A stretch of 64,000 bases of DNA. It comes from DASRHT01 sp035293765. GTDB lineage: Bacteria; Chloroflexota; Ktedonobacteria; Ktedonobacterales; Ktedonobacteraceae. Under the pieces are notes generated by a model. The model was given only the letters and a program-made list of their open reading frames with translations, did not search any database and was not told the DNA's origin. Positions 52,831 to 61,886 of this stretch are shown here, in pieces. The first letter of the stretch is position 1; each line of letters begins with the position of its first letter. Position numbers and translations under genes: made by a program. Location: positions 44,699 to 108,698 of the forward strand of contig DATGMF010000086.1 in NCBI GenBank assembly GCA_035293765.1, in the 5' to 3' direction.

Positions 52831-53430
52831 ATGCCACGAATGGTTTATTGTGTCAAATTAAAGCAGGAGCTGCCTGGTCTGGAGAAGCCTCCCTTTCCTG
52901 GAGAGCTGGGGCAACGCATTTACGAGCATGTTTCCAGGCAGGCTTACGATCTGTGGCCCGCTCAGAGCACCCAGATTATCAGCCAGCGCCAACTGAACAT
53001 GGCTGACCCCGAGGCGCGCAAGCTGTTGCGTCAGGAGATGGAAAAGTTCTTCTTCGGCGATCAGCAGGCAAGTTCTACGGGACCTCAGGGAAGCGCCGCT
53101 CAAAAAGGTCCGCGCTTGGTCTATTGCGTGAAACTGGGGCGCGAACTGCCTGGGCTGGAGAAACCTCCATTCCCCGGAGCGCTGGGGCAGCGCATCTATG
53201 AGCAGATCTCTCAGCGGGCGTGGGATATGTGGCCCACCCAGAGCACGCTCATCATTAATCACTACGGGCTGAACATGGCCGATCCTGAAGCGCGCAAAAT
53301 TCTACGCGAGCAAATGGAAGAGTTTTTCTTCGGGGAAGACGCAAAAATGCCTGAGGGGTGGACCCCTGAAACCGCGGGAGCCGGGGCAGGAGCTGGTCGC
53401 AAGGGCGGAGGAGCGCCACGTAAGAAATGA
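52831..53430 (+). CDS. Tandem-duplicated YggX-family Fe(II)-trafficking-like protein
   Basis: A 199-aa protein made of two YggX-like modules joined by a short Gly/Ser/Ala linker. Each has the start (M/L)VYCVKL with the conserved Cys, then PG(E/A)LGQRIYE, WP.QST.II, LNMADPEARK and EEFFFG. Bacterial YggX is a single module of about 90 aa linked to iron handling and protection of iron-sulfur enzymes. The C terminus retains the family's EGWTPE and then a Gly/Ala/Lys tail. ATG 52831 follows AATTAGGAG; a longer frame (52744) is repeat sequence. It overlaps the radical SAM gene by 4 bases (ATGA). Confidence 0.85.
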   Translation: MPRMVYCVKLKQELPGLEKPPFPGELGQRIYEHVSRQAYDLWPAQSTQIISQRQLNMADPEARKLLRQEMEKFFFGDQQASSTGPQGSAAQKGPRLVYCVKLGRELPGLEKPPFPGALGQRIYEQISQRAWDMWPTQSTLIINHYGLNMADPEARKILREQMEEFFFGEDAKMPEGWTPETAGAGAGAGRKGGGAPRKK

Positions 53431-54848
53431 GAGCTCGTGGCGCTATCCTGCTCATTTCGTGCTATGAACTGGGTCACCAGCCTTTTCACCTCGCCTCGCT
53501 TTCCGCTATGCTTGAGCAGGCGGGCTACGCTCCTGTTTTAATCGATACAGCCGTGGAGATGTTACCCGACGAAGTGATCAGTGACGCTCGCTTCGTTGGC
53601 ATCGCTGTGCCGATGCATACGGCTCTGCGCCTGGGAGAACAGCTCGCCCATCGGATATGTCGCATCAATCCATCCGCTCACATCTGCTTTTACGGACTCT
53701 ATGCCCTGCTCAACGCACAACACCTGTTGCACGATACGATTGATTCGGCCATTGGCGGCGAATACGAGGTTCCTCTACTCAAGCTTGTCCATGCACTTGA
53801 AGAAGGTTTGCCTCTATCTATCCCTGGCGTTTACACGCGCTCTGCCAGCAGCGGCCCTTCTCTGGAGAGAACGCCGTTCATCATCCCGGATCGCAGCCAT
53901 CTCCCGCCACTGCAACGTTATGCCCGCCTGGAATGGCATGGTGAGTTGCGGCTAGCAGGCTATACAGAGGCTACGCGCGGTTGTAAGCACACCTGCCAGC
54001 ATTGCCCTATCACCCCCATTTATCATGGTCGCTTTTTCGCTGTTCCGCCGCATATTGTTCTGGCGGATATCCGGGCGCAGGTAGCGTTGGGAGCGCGTCA
54101 CATTACCTTCGGCGATCCCGACTTCTGGAATGGTCCCACCCATGCCTTACGCATCACGCGCGCTATGCATCACGAGTTCCCTGAAGTCACCTTTGACGCG
54201 ACCATCAAAATTGAGCACATTCTCAAGCATCGTCACCTGCTCGCGGAGATGAAAGACCTGGGATGCGCCTTCATCGTCTCTGCGGTGGAGTCGCTTAATA
54301 ACACGGTGCTTGAGCAACTCGACAAGGGCCATACTGCCACTGACGTGATAGAGGCGTTTGATCTGACAGAGCAGGCGGGGATTGCGCTGCGTCCGTCGCT
54401 CCTGCCATTTTCCCCCTGGGAGACCCTGGAGAGCTATATCGAACTCCTGAATTTTTTCGAAGCGCGCCACCTGATCGAGTACGTAGACCCGGTACACCTT
54501 TCGATTCGCCTGCTGATCCCTCCCGGGTCCGCGCTGCTGGACACGATGGCGCCGCACCTGTTGGGAGAGCTTGACCCGGCTGCTTACACGTATCGCTGGC
54601 GGCATCTCGATGCGCGCATGGATCAATTGCATGAGAAAATCGCCGCGCTGGTTGAGACGACAGAACAAAGCAAGGCCGACCCGGTCGAGACATTTTTCCA
54701 GGTGAAGGCGCTCGCGCTTGCTCTGCAGGGACAGGATTTCTCGGTTTCCCATGCAATGCAGCATTATGGCACGCGCAAGATCCTGCCACATCTTACCGAA
54801 ACATGGTTCTGTTGAGCGGAGCCAGCAACGGGCCAGTTGGCTCAATAA
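53427..54848 (+). CDS. B12-binding radical SAM selenoprotein with CUAEP tail (TGA read as Sec)
   Basis: The N-terminal part (1-170) is a cobalamin-binding-like Rossmann domain (RGAILLISCYELGHQPFHLASL). The radical SAM core has Cys186, Cys190, Cys193 in RGCKHTCQHC and a long C-terminal helical part. A plain reading stops at TGA 54813-54815 after 462 codons. Continuing in frame gives Cys-[TGA]-Ala-Glu-Pro-Ala-Thr-Gly-Gln-Leu-Ala-Gln and TAA at 54846-54848, 473 residues in all. This matches the tail of a radical SAM family I know as CUAEP/CCAEP-tail, in which U is selenocysteine. A hairpin follows the TGA. The reaction is unknown. It is translationally coupled to the double YggX gene. Sel genes are not in the window. 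Confidence 0.85.
54819..54843 (+). promoter_or_regulatory. Candidate bacterial SECIS hairpin
   Basis: GAGCCAGC (54819-54826) pairs with GTTGGCTC (54836-54843) with one G-T pair and a 9-base loop AACGGGCCA. It begins three bases after the TGA. Bacterial SECIS hairpins lie right behind the UGA; loop distance here (about 12) is a little shorter than the usual range. Confidence 0.55.
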
Positions 54849-54904
54849 CCAGAGCGGGTTCCCCTGCTCTTCTCAGAGAAACCCGCCCGCCTGTGCGTCA
54901 TATC

Positions 54905-55207
54905 CTACCGTTTCACACGCGCCATAGCATACATGATCTCACCATCGTGCCATTCTGGCGCCCCTTCCAGTAGCGCAAGCAACCGCTGGTAACGCGCATC
55001 CTGCTCAGGGCTCATCGCATTTGCCATATACGCTTCCCTGTTTTCGAACACCACAGCAAGGTAGTACTCGTTGGCAGCCGCATCCATCCGATAAATGTAA
55101 ACCGCGACAGTGCCGGGCACATTGGCAGCTTCAAACTCCCGTATGTGGTCCATAAGCTGTTTCTCCGTCCCCGGCTTTGCACGACAATAGGCAACAGTCC
55201 CGTACAT
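54905..55207 (-). CDS. Antibiotic biosynthesis monooxygenase (ABM)-like dimeric alpha-beta protein
   Basis: A 100-aa ferredoxin-like-fold protein: MYGTVAYCRAKPGTEKQLMDHIREFEAANVPG, VAVYIYRMDAAANEYYLAVVFENREAYMANA and a short C-terminal strand. Resembles ABM/DUF4440-sized monooxygenase-like proteins. No catalytic motif is diagnostic. GGGGGAGAA precedes the ATG. Converges on the selenoprotein gene; GCGGGTT / AACCCGC hairpin between them may terminate both. Confidence 0.7.
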   Translation of the reverse strand: MYGTVAYCRAKPGTEKQLMDHIREFEAANVPGTVAVYIYRMDAAANEYYLAVVFENREAYMANAMSPEQDARYQRLLALLEGAPEWHDGEIMYAMARVKR

Positions 55208-55320
55208 CTCGTTCTCCCCCTTCCAGAGCTCACTATTTCACACGCGACTTTGCAGGTCGCCTAACATGTATGCGTTTCGCTGGCTGCACCTCACATTGTG
55301 AAACCTATGGCGTCAGAGAG

Positions 55321-55890
55321 TCAACCTTCCTGGACATCGTTCACCTTCCAATTCCAAAGCCCATTCTCCAGGATCAGGCTGACATTCTGGGTAGAGGTAG
55401 ATGATAGGGTAGGCTCTGAAAACCCTTGCTGTGTCGCTCCCCCTTGTAGACTAAGAGTGATTGTAGCGGTAGCAGTTGAGCCATTTTGTTGGATATCGCT
55501 CACGGTACAGCCGGCAAAGGAGGCTCCAAACCCTTTGATCTGAAGATATTCATAGAGATAGTCTCCTTCGCTCCTATTCTCTTTCACGGGCAGCGCCTTG
55601 AAACGAGCAGAGAACGTACTCTCAAGCTCTTTGTCATCTAAACTCTTGTATGCATGACAATAGGTCTGAAGAGTCCTTTCCAGCGATGATTTCTGTATTG
55701 TCGGCAGGCCCACAAAAAAGCCCAGGCCGCCTGCAATCAAAACGAGAAGAAGCACAACAGCAGCGATGATCCACCATGTGCGCCGACTCTTCCGAGCTTT
55801 CTGCTGCGGGCCAGGCTGCTGCGAAGAGTCGAGAAGCCTGGTATCGGGTTGAGATACACCAAACGGTATCTGTTCTGGAGAGTCATTCAT
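55321..55890 (-). CDS. Membrane-anchored hypothetical protein (DUF4878-like fold)
   Basis: A 189-aa protein: polar N terminus with PQQKARKSRRT, one transmembrane segment (WWIIAAVVLLLVLIAGGLGFFVGL, 40-63) and an extracytoplasmic domain beginning LERTLQTYCHAYKSLDDKELESTFSARFKAL, similar to NTF2-like accumulation domains, ending with WNWKVNDVQ. No enzymatic motif. It lies 55 bases downstream of the 55946 gene, same strand. Confidence 0.7.
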   Translation of the reverse strand: MNDSPEQIPFGVSQPDTRLLDSSQQPGPQQKARKSRRTWWIIAAVVLLLVLIAGGLGFFVGLPTIQKSSLERTLQTYCHAYKSLDDKELESTFSARFKALPVKENRSEGDYLYEYLQIKGFGASFAGCTVSDIQQNGSTATATITLSLQGGATQQGFSEPTLSSTSTQNVSLILENGLWNWKVNDVQEG

Positions 55891-55945
55891 CTTTGAGTCC
55901 TTCTTTTATTGTCCTTATCTCGCTCGCTTGCATACATCTTGATCT

Positions 55946-57100
55946 TCACAATCCTCTCACGGGCGTTACGGTGAACTTGATGTCCTGCTCAGAACTCGGG
56001 AGCGCCATACCAATACCACTGGTCGTGATATGGACCTGACTTACACCCCTTTGGCGGTGCAGGATAGCGGTGGCGCCGCCCTGCGCTTGACTGGCGATAA
56101 GCTGGGCGAGATGCCGGAGTTGAACATCAGAGAACTGGTAAACCCAGATACTATCAACCTTCACGGAAAAAGCTCCTGCGTCCTCCTGCGTCGCCGGGAT
56201 CTGTTGCGGGAAGCTCAGTATATTCCCATCCACCTCATAGCCCTGACCGAATAAAGCGCTACCATCTAGCTGTAACTCCAGTTTCGCCATATTGGTTACA
56301 TCATCCATAGAAAAGTATATACCTTTGCATGTAACAGTCCCTGTTGCAGTTACGTTCTCTGCGTGGTCGTTGCTATGATGATTTGTGGTGATATTGTCTG
56401 AACAGTCTGGAGTAGCCAGAGCTTGTTGACCTGCTTTGACCTGATTTTGTACTCCCGTTTGTGCATCGCCTGTCAGTTGGTCCCGTAAGTTGCTCGTCAC
56501 CTGATCAATATCATCCTGTTGCACGAAGTGAAATGCATCCTGACCGCCACTGAAAGGTGCGGTGTTCTGTAAGGAGACAATGGTCGTACTATCGTCAACG
56601 GGCTGATAGAGACCATCGAGATCGTCAGCAGGAATATTGCCGCCTGCTCCGGCCTTCACTGCTGTAGCATCAAAGGTATGTGATGTCCCCGGCAAGATCG
56701 AGAGAAATGGGGCACCATTAATGTGAATAGTAATGTCAACTCCACTACTGCTTGTCACTCTCGCATCACTACTCAGATGGCCTTGCTCTAGAGTCAACGT
56801 CACCTGACCGTGTGCAAATGTCGCATCCTGGAAGCCTGTAGCCTGTACGGTCTTTGATTGTACCGGGGTCGTAGCGGTATAGACATACCCCTGTATTTCA
56901 GCAGGCCCGGGGTTTCCTGTCACGATACCAACAGTATAGGTTTTCGTCAGGCGCTTGCTGTTCGGCGTCAGCGTTACTGCGGCACTGGAGGCAGGGACAA
57001 TTGTCAGCACATAGTAAGTGAGCAGCAGGAGAACAGTCAACGCGAGGGCAATTCCAAACAATACCAGAGGTTTTGGCTTAAAGTTATCTGCATTGAGCAT
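55946..57100 (-). CDS. Membrane-anchored, baseplate J/gp47-like extracytoplasmic protein
   Basis: A 384-aa protein with one N-terminal transmembrane segment (VLFGIALALTVLLLLTYYVLTIV) and a large Thr/Val/Ser-rich exported domain. The repeated short beta pattern (VQATGFQDATFAHGQVTLT; GTSHTFDATAVKAGAGGNIPA) resembles baseplate J-like proteins annotated in many Chloroflexota genomes. No phage genes surround it, so it is probably a surface protein. ATG 57100 follows GGGAGGGCC; ATG 57136 is an alternative. The C terminus carries QVHITTSGIGMALPSSEQDIKFTVTP. Confidence 0.65.
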   Translation of the reverse strand: MLNADNFKPKPLVLFGIALALTVLLLLTYYVLTIVPASSAAVTLTPNSKRLTKTYTVGIVTGNPGPAEIQGYVYTATTPVQSKTVQATGFQDATFAHGQVTLTLEQGHLSSDARVTSSSGVDITIHINGAPFLSILPGTSHTFDATAVKAGAGGNIPADDLDGLYQPVDDSTTIVSLQNTAPFSGGQDAFHFVQQDDIDQVTSNLRDQLTGDAQTGVQNQVKAGQQALATPDCSDNITTNHHSNDHAENVTATGTVTCKGIYFSMDDVTNMAKLELQLDGSALFGQGYEVDGNILSFPQQIPATQEDAGAFSVKVDSIWVYQFSDVQLRHLAQLIASQAQGGATAILHRQRGVSQVHITTSGIGMALPSSEQDIKFTVTPVRGL

Positions 57101-57403
57101 AGAGGCCCTCCCTCTCGATAAGGAGCAAATCGGCAAATGTTCATCTCTGGGAATTGAGTGCTTTAGCTGGAATACAGTATATACTCTGCAATAAATGAGA
57201 TCAATGTAAATACAGTGTAAATTTTATGGAAAATAAGCTGGATCAACCGTTATCTTATCTCGGCCAGAGGCGTCAAGAAGGGGTTGCTTTCCTGGTTGCT
57301 TCTACTTCCCTATCAGGCTACAATGGAAAGCGAAGGTATGGTGACGTTCCATCAGGAGCTGGCAATAACACAACCATTTCTAACATTCAGAAAGGCTCAG
57401 TTC
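57101..57403. other. Divergent intergenic region
   Basis: 303 bases between divergently transcribed genes. AT-rich around 57160-57225; an in-frame upstream extension of the flavin reductase and an 81-codon overlapping frame cross it without ribosome sites. No motif is assigned. Confidence 0.4.
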
Positions 57404-57880
57404 ATGGATCTGGCACTCAAGAAGCAAGCTCTGCGTATGCTCACCTATGGGCTCTATGTTGTGATGTGTAATGATGGGGGAGAGGTCAACGCGTTTACCG
57501 CGAACTGGCTCACCCAGGTCTCATTCGACCCTCCGCTGCTGGCAGTCTCCGTCGAGAATAATACCAAGTCGCTCCCGATGATCCTGCGCAGCCGTCAGTT
57601 CACCGTCAACGTCCTGCACGCGGGACAGCGCGATCTGGCGGGCAAGCTGGGCAAGTCCGCGCTGAAAAGTCCCGACAAGATGCAGGGCATCCAGTATAGC
57701 ATAGAGCCAGAGGGTTTCCCTATCCTTTCCGTAGCGTTGTCCTGGATTGCCTGCGAAGTGCGCCAGGTCACGCCCGCAGGCGATTCCACGCTTCTCGTCG
57801 CTGAAGTCGTCAATGCAGGCGTGCTGGCAGAGGGAGAGCCACTCACAATGGCGGCTGCGGGCTTCCGTCATGCAGGGTAG
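57404..57880 (+). CDS. Flavin reductase-like domain protein
   Basis: A 158-aa FMN-binding split-barrel protein of the flavin reductase family (VNAFTANWLTQVSFDPPLLAVSVENNTKSLPMILRSRQFTVNVL). This signature binds FMN and reduces flavin with NAD(P)H or supports partner oxygenases. ATG 57404 follows GAAAGG; the frame opens upstream at 57284, but that part is low quality. Confidence 0.85.
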   Translation: MDLALKKQALRMLTYGLYVVMCNDGGEVNAFTANWLTQVSFDPPLLAVSVENNTKSLPMILRSRQFTVNVLHAGQRDLAGKLGKSALKSPDKMQGIQYSIEPEGFPILSVALSWIACEVRQVTPAGDSTLLVAEVVNAGVLAEGEPLTMAAAGFRHAG

Positions 57881-58080
57881 CAGAGCGTATGTCTGGGGAC
57901 AGCGGAGATAGTCCGGCAACTTGCAAAAGGGGTATCGCTGTGCGATACTCTTTCAGTACCCTCATTTCAGTACCCTCAAGGGGGTGGAGATAGCCATAAG
58001 CTCCCTCCACCCCCCCTTGAGGGCAGGATAGGCATCACATTCAAAGATGTCAAGTGGAATTGCAGTAAGGAGTCATCTGC
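57881..58080. other. Intergenic region with tandem repeat and large hairpin
   Basis: Contains a perfect 14-base tandem duplication (57951-57964 and 57965-57978), GTATCG/CGATAC hairpin at 57932-57947, and a long hairpin CCCTCAAGGGGG (57973-57984) with CCCCCTTGAGGG (58012-58023). It probably ends the flavin reductase transcript. Confidence 0.6.
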
Positions 58081-58725
58081 ATGCAACATGGGAGCAGCCT
58101 CTCCCTGGATACTGAAACAAACAGTACCAGATGCGCATTCTGCCAGCATCAGCACATTGCCCCCTACATACTCAAAGAGACAGCCACATTTCGCATTGTT
58201 ACCGACCATGCCCCTCTTACCGAGGGACACCTGCTCATCATTCCCAGAGAGCACCACGCCTGTTATGGTGATGTGCCCGCTGAATTTGATGAAGAACTCT
58301 TTGCGCTCAAACACGAAATCCAACGGTTTTTCCACCAGTTTTATGCTCCTGCGATTTTTTGGGAACATGGGGTTTTCCGGCAAACCGTCTTCCATGCACA
58401 CCTTCATTGCTTTCCCTTCGGCGAACTGACCTATGACCTCGCCGACGCGCTCCATGATCGCATTGTTAGCTCACAGGAGGATATTCGGGCCTGGTATACA
58501 TCTCAGGGTCACTATTTTTATATGGAAGATGCCCGACATGGTCTGATTTTTCCACCTGAGATGGAGCCGTATCTGCATATTATACGCAGCGTTTTATGGG
58601 CTGGCGCAGCGGCGAGAAATGGACATCTCACCTGGCGCTCGGCCCAGCAGCGTCAGGAGGAGGGAAAGCCTCTGATCGAAGCAACCACCGCCAAATGGCA
58701 CACATTTCAGCAACAGGGAGGATAG
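58081..58725 (+). CDS. HIT-domain protein
   Basis: A 214-aa protein. The N-terminal CAFCQHQHIAPYILKETATFRIVTDHAPLTEGHLLIIPREHH is the HIT fold opening with a zinc-like CxxC, and FHAHLHCFPFG gives the histidine triad (the usual HxHxHxx with one change). C-terminal 100 residues are an extension. Family members hydrolyse or transfer nucleotidyl groups. ATG follows AAGGAG. Heads a run with 58729 and 59590 whose genes are 3 and 0 bases apart. Confidence 0.88.
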   Translation: MQHGSSLSLDTETNSTRCAFCQHQHIAPYILKETATFRIVTDHAPLTEGHLLIIPREHHACYGDVPAEFDEELFALKHEIQRFFHQFYAPAIFWEHGVFRQTVFHAHLHCFPFGELTYDLADALHDRIVSSQEDIRAWYTSQGHYFYMEDARHGLIFPPEMEPYLHIIRSVLWAGAAARNGHLTWRSAQQRQEEGKPLIEATTAKWHTFQQQGG

Positions 58726-58728
58726 TAT

Positions 58729-59589
58729 ATGCTGACCAGTCCTGTACATGACGAACTTGTTCGGGTTGGGGAGATCAACCTCCATTATGTCCAGTGGGGA
58801 GAACAGGGACCGCCCGCTATTTTTATTCATGGTCTTACCGCTAACGCCTTCTGCTTCCAGGCTTTCGCCGACGCACTGGCCTCCGACCACCGCATTATCG
58901 CTTACGATCTGCGCGGTCGGGGAGCCAGCGACAAGCCCGCGACGGGCTATAGCGTGCCAATCCATGCCGCCGACCTGGCACATCTGGTAGACGCTTTAGG
59001 ACTGGACCGCCCGGTGATCGTGGGACACTCTTTAGGAGCGATGATCGCGCTCTATTTCGCCGCCAATTATCCCGAAAAGCTGAGTAAACTGGTCCTTATC
59101 GATGCGGGCGGGCCATTACCCACGGAGCAGCCCGAGTGGCTGAAAGCCTCTATTGAGCGTCTGGGAACTCCCATCCCTTCTTTTGAAACATATCTCGCCC
59201 GCCTGAAAATGGCCCCATTTCTCGGCCCGTACTGGAATGACTATGCCGATATCTATATCAAGCATGATGTGAGCCATAATGAGGATGGCTCTGTCGTTGC
59301 CAGAACTCCTCGCACCTGCGTGATGGAAGAGGGGCTGAATTTCGTGGAGGCCAGGCCAATAGAATCGTGGCCTAAGGTGCGGGTACCGACCCTGCTGCTG
59401 CGTGCCGGTCAGGGCATGTTCTTCGACAATGATCAACTGCTAACAGAGGAGGCAGCCCAGGCAATCCGCCAGGGGATTGCAGGGTGCCGTTACATCAACT
59501 TTCCTAAGCTGAACCATTATACGATTATTTTTGGCGTTGAAAGTGGGCCAGCGCAGGAGATACGTCAATTTATAGATAAGGAGCGATAG
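58729..59589 (+). CDS. Alpha/beta hydrolase
   Basis: A 286-aa hydrolase: GLTAN oxyanion loop near 35, nucleophile Ser101 in VGHSLGAMIAL, and a C-terminal KLNHYTIIF giving the His. The substrate is unknown. It starts 3 bases after the HIT gene and ends with TAG immediately before the ATG of the hydroxyacyl-CoA dehydrogenase gene, so it is co-transcribed. Confidence 0.9.
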   Translation: MLTSPVHDELVRVGEINLHYVQWGEQGPPAIFIHGLTANAFCFQAFADALASDHRIIAYDLRGRGASDKPATGYSVPIHAADLAHLVDALGLDRPVIVGHSLGAMIALYFAANYPEKLSKLVLIDAGGPLPTEQPEWLKASIERLGTPIPSFETYLARLKMAPFLGPYWNDYADIYIKHDVSHNEDGSVVARTPRTCVMEEGLNFVEARPIESWPKVRVPTLLLRAGQGMFFDNDQLLTEEAAQAIRQGIAGCRYINFPKLNHYTIIFGVESGPAQEIRQFIDKER

Positions 59590-60441
59590 ATGAGTATTCG
59601 CAAAGTGGGCGTTGTTGGCTGCGGGCTGATGGGCGGCGGCATTGCTCAGACCTGCGCGCAATCAGGATACGAGACGATTGTGCGCGAGGTCAATCAGCCG
59701 TTGCTGGATAAGGGCATGGCTCGCATTTACAGCGCCTGGGACACAATGGCAAGCAAGGGCAAGCTCACACAGGGACAGGTAGACGAGAATCGCGCCCGTT
59801 TGCGCGGTACCCTCGAAATGGCGGACTTCGCCGATTGCGATCTTGTGATTGAGGCTGTGATCGAGAATATGGAGGAGAAACTGCGCCTCTTCCCCGCCCT
59901 CGACAAGATTCTCAAGCCCGAAGCTTTACTTTTGAGCAATACCTCTTCGTTGAACGTCACCCAGATGGGGGCAGTAACGAAGCGGGCCGATAAAGTATGC
60001 GGGCTACACTTCTTCAATCCGGCGCCGGTGATGAAGCTGGTCGAGATTGTACAAACGATTGCTACCTCGCCTGAGACGATTGAAGAGGTGAGAAAATTCG
60101 CCATCTCGCTGGACAAAACGCCCGTTCTGGCGAAAGATACCGCGGGCTTTATCGTCAATTTCCTGCTCATCCCCTACCTGCTGGCCGCCATCCGCATGCT
60201 GGAGAATGGCATGGCCTCGCGCGATGATATCGACACTGCCATGAAGCTGGGCTGCGGCTACCCGATGGGGCCATTCACCCTGCTCGATTATGTGGGACTC
60301 GATACGACGATGTGGGCAGCGGAAGCCATTTACGAAGAGTATAAAGACCCATTGTACGCCCCACCTCCTCTGCTACGCCGTATGGTCATATCGGGTATGT
60401 TGGGGCGTAAGAGTGGCAAGGGATTTTATAGTTACGAATAA
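59590..60441 (+). CDS. 3-hydroxyacyl-CoA dehydrogenase (3-hydroxybutyryl-CoA dehydrogenase type)
   Basis: A 283-aa enzyme: NAD-binding GCGLMGGGIAQTCAQSGY (10-27), SNTSSLNVTQMG, GLHFFNPAPVMKLVEIV with the catalytic His, and the C-terminal GYPMGPFTLLDYVGLD. Length of the short HBDH type. It oxidises 3-hydroxyacyl-CoA with NAD+ in beta-oxidation or butyrate metabolism. Its start abuts the stop of the hydrolase gene. Confidence 0.95.
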   Translation: MSIRKVGVVGCGLMGGGIAQTCAQSGYETIVREVNQPLLDKGMARIYSAWDTMASKGKLTQGQVDENRARLRGTLEMADFADCDLVIEAVIENMEEKLRLFPALDKILKPEALLLSNTSSLNVTQMGAVTKRADKVCGLHFFNPAPVMKLVEIVQTIATSPETIEEVRKFAISLDKTPVLAKDTAGFIVNFLLIPYLLAAIRMLENGMASRDDIDTAMKLGCGYPMGPFTLLDYVGLDTTMWAAEAIYEEYKDPLYAPPPLLRRMVISGMLGRKSGKGFYSYE

Positions 60442-60449
60442 GTTTCAGA

Positions 60450-60491
60450 CAGCAAAAAAGGGATGTGACGCGCTCACACCCCTTTTTGCTG
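60450..60491. terminator. Bidirectional terminator between convergent genes
   Basis: A stem of about 18 bp (CAGCAAAAAAGGGATGTGA with TCACACCCCTTTTTGCTG) lies between the dehydrogenase gene and the convergent gene at 60498, with A-run and T-run arms so it works on both strands. Confidence 0.85.
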
Positions 60492-60497
60492 ACCTGC

Positions 60498-61319
60498 TTA
60501 GTCTGGGCTGGTCGTACGCGGCGGAATGGTCGTGCTGGTGGCATACGACTCTTCCAGCAGCGGATTGCGGGTGGAAGGCTTCTTGCGCCGCTCGCCCACA
60601 TAGTTTTGTGGAGCAGGCACAACCTCTTCGCGATGATAAGAGCCGCTGGCGTCTGTATTGATACCTGGATAATTCGGGCCGTAATTATAATGCCCGGTCT
60701 CCGCAGGCGACAACGGACCGCGCGCAAAGAGCGGCGTTCCAGTTACCTTCATGATGCCGGCATCGACCGGCTCCTCATATAAATCGTCGGGCACGCGATC
60801 ATAGCCACCGGCCCGCAGTTCGGCCTCGCTCAGCGAAAGATGGATTACACCATCCCTCCCCGCTGCCTCGACCGCACTGCGTGGTACATAGTATGCCGTT
60901 ACAAACAGGCCCCCGCGCTCAACGAGCAGATAGCGGCTGAAGCGCGCCTGCACGGTGCCGATGCGGTGCTGATTTTTGTCAACGACATCCTGATCGATCA
61001 CGAATTCTGGCTGCGCTCCCGCCGGCACAGAGACATATCTCGCTTTACGCGGAGCCATCGGGTCCTCCAGCGCCCATCCCATAATGCCGATCAGGATAAA
61101 AGGAGCGCCAATGATGGAGAGCCACGGATTATCGGGAATGAACAATAAACCAATGACTGTCACCAGGACCGCTACACTTAAAATAAGAGGCCACAAGCTT
61201 GGATTTGGCAGGTGAATATGCTGTTTTTCCTCCTCTACCCCCTCTACCTTCTGGTCCACTGCAACGGATTCGTCTGGCTCATCCGCTGCATGCTTGGTAT
61301 TTTGAAGAGAACTGTCCAT
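60498..61319 (-). CDS. Two-TM membrane protein with cytochrome oxidase subunit IV-like and PRC-barrel-like parts
   Basis: A 273-aa protein. Residues 40-90 resemble the actinobacterial-type oxidase subunit IV: HLPNPSLWPLILSVAVLVTVIGLLFIP and ILIGIMGWALEDP. Residues 95-180 look like a PRC-barrel/DUF2171 strand set (FVIDQDVVDKNQHRIGTVQ, YYVPRSAV). The C terminus (190-273) is Pro/Thr/Tyr-rich. ATG 61319 follows AGAGGGA at a long spacing. Function unknown. No oxidase genes are nearby. Confidence 0.72.
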   Translation of the reverse strand: MDSSLQNTKHAADEPDESVAVDQKVEGVEEEKQHIHLPNPSLWPLILSVAVLVTVIGLLFIPDNPWLSIIGAPFILIGIMGWALEDPMAPRKARYVSVPAGAQPEFVIDQDVVDKNQHRIGTVQARFSRYLLVERGGLFVTAYYVPRSAVEAAGRDGVIHLSLSEAELRAGGYDRVPDDLYEEPVDAGIMKVTGTPLFARGPLSPAETGHYNYGPNYPGINTDASGSYHREEVVPAPQNYVGERRKKPSTRNPLLEESYATSTTIPPRTTSPD

Positions 61320-61886
61320 ACGCTCTGGTTTCCCTCTAAGAAATTTCTCTGACGCACAAGGACCTGCATTACAAATGAGTCCTGTGGTAAGGATACCACT
61401 GCCTCGCGCCGTCGTCAACTTTCAGGAGTGCGCCCTTGTAAGTTTTTTCGTGTACTCGTTCTGCCTGTTAGGAGAAAAGCAGGGGGTACAGGGCAACAGG
61501 CTCCTGCCGGAACGCGCAGGGTCTCCACCTTCGGCGGCACAAAGAGGACACTGAAAAGTCCCATGCCCTGGTCAGACCATGCTTGACAAAAGAAGGAGCG
61601 CTATGCCATACTCTAAGAACAATAACTCACAGGGACTTTACGACATCATGAGAAACACATACAGGTGACAACTCTAGACGCTTGCTACCCGAAGGTCATC
61701 TCCTGACAGACGGGTTAGAAGCTGCATATTTCTTTTTCGCGCACCACTTTCCCCTGGTGCTTTTTCTCGTGCCCGCGCGCCTCCATGCAGTGCTCTCCGG
61801 GTCGGTTTCCAGGCCCGCATACATACCGGTTGGAAAAAAGCTAATATTTTATGCTCTATCCCCTAGCTTCTTTGGAGGTTTTACTT
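61320..61886. other. Divergent intergenic region
   Basis: 567 bases between divergent genes with no supported gene. The only long frame here (61682 onward) overlaps the ABC exporter gene and has no ribosome site. No repeat of the GTAGGG family is visible. Confidence 0.4.

Noticed and set aside
55946..57100. Prophage signal from the baseplate J-like protein
   Set aside because: No other phage gene is nearby, and the protein has a membrane anchor.
57226..57471. An 81-codon frame overlapping the flavin reductase start
   Set aside because: No ribosome site and no recognisable fold; the other frame carries the flavin reductase domain.
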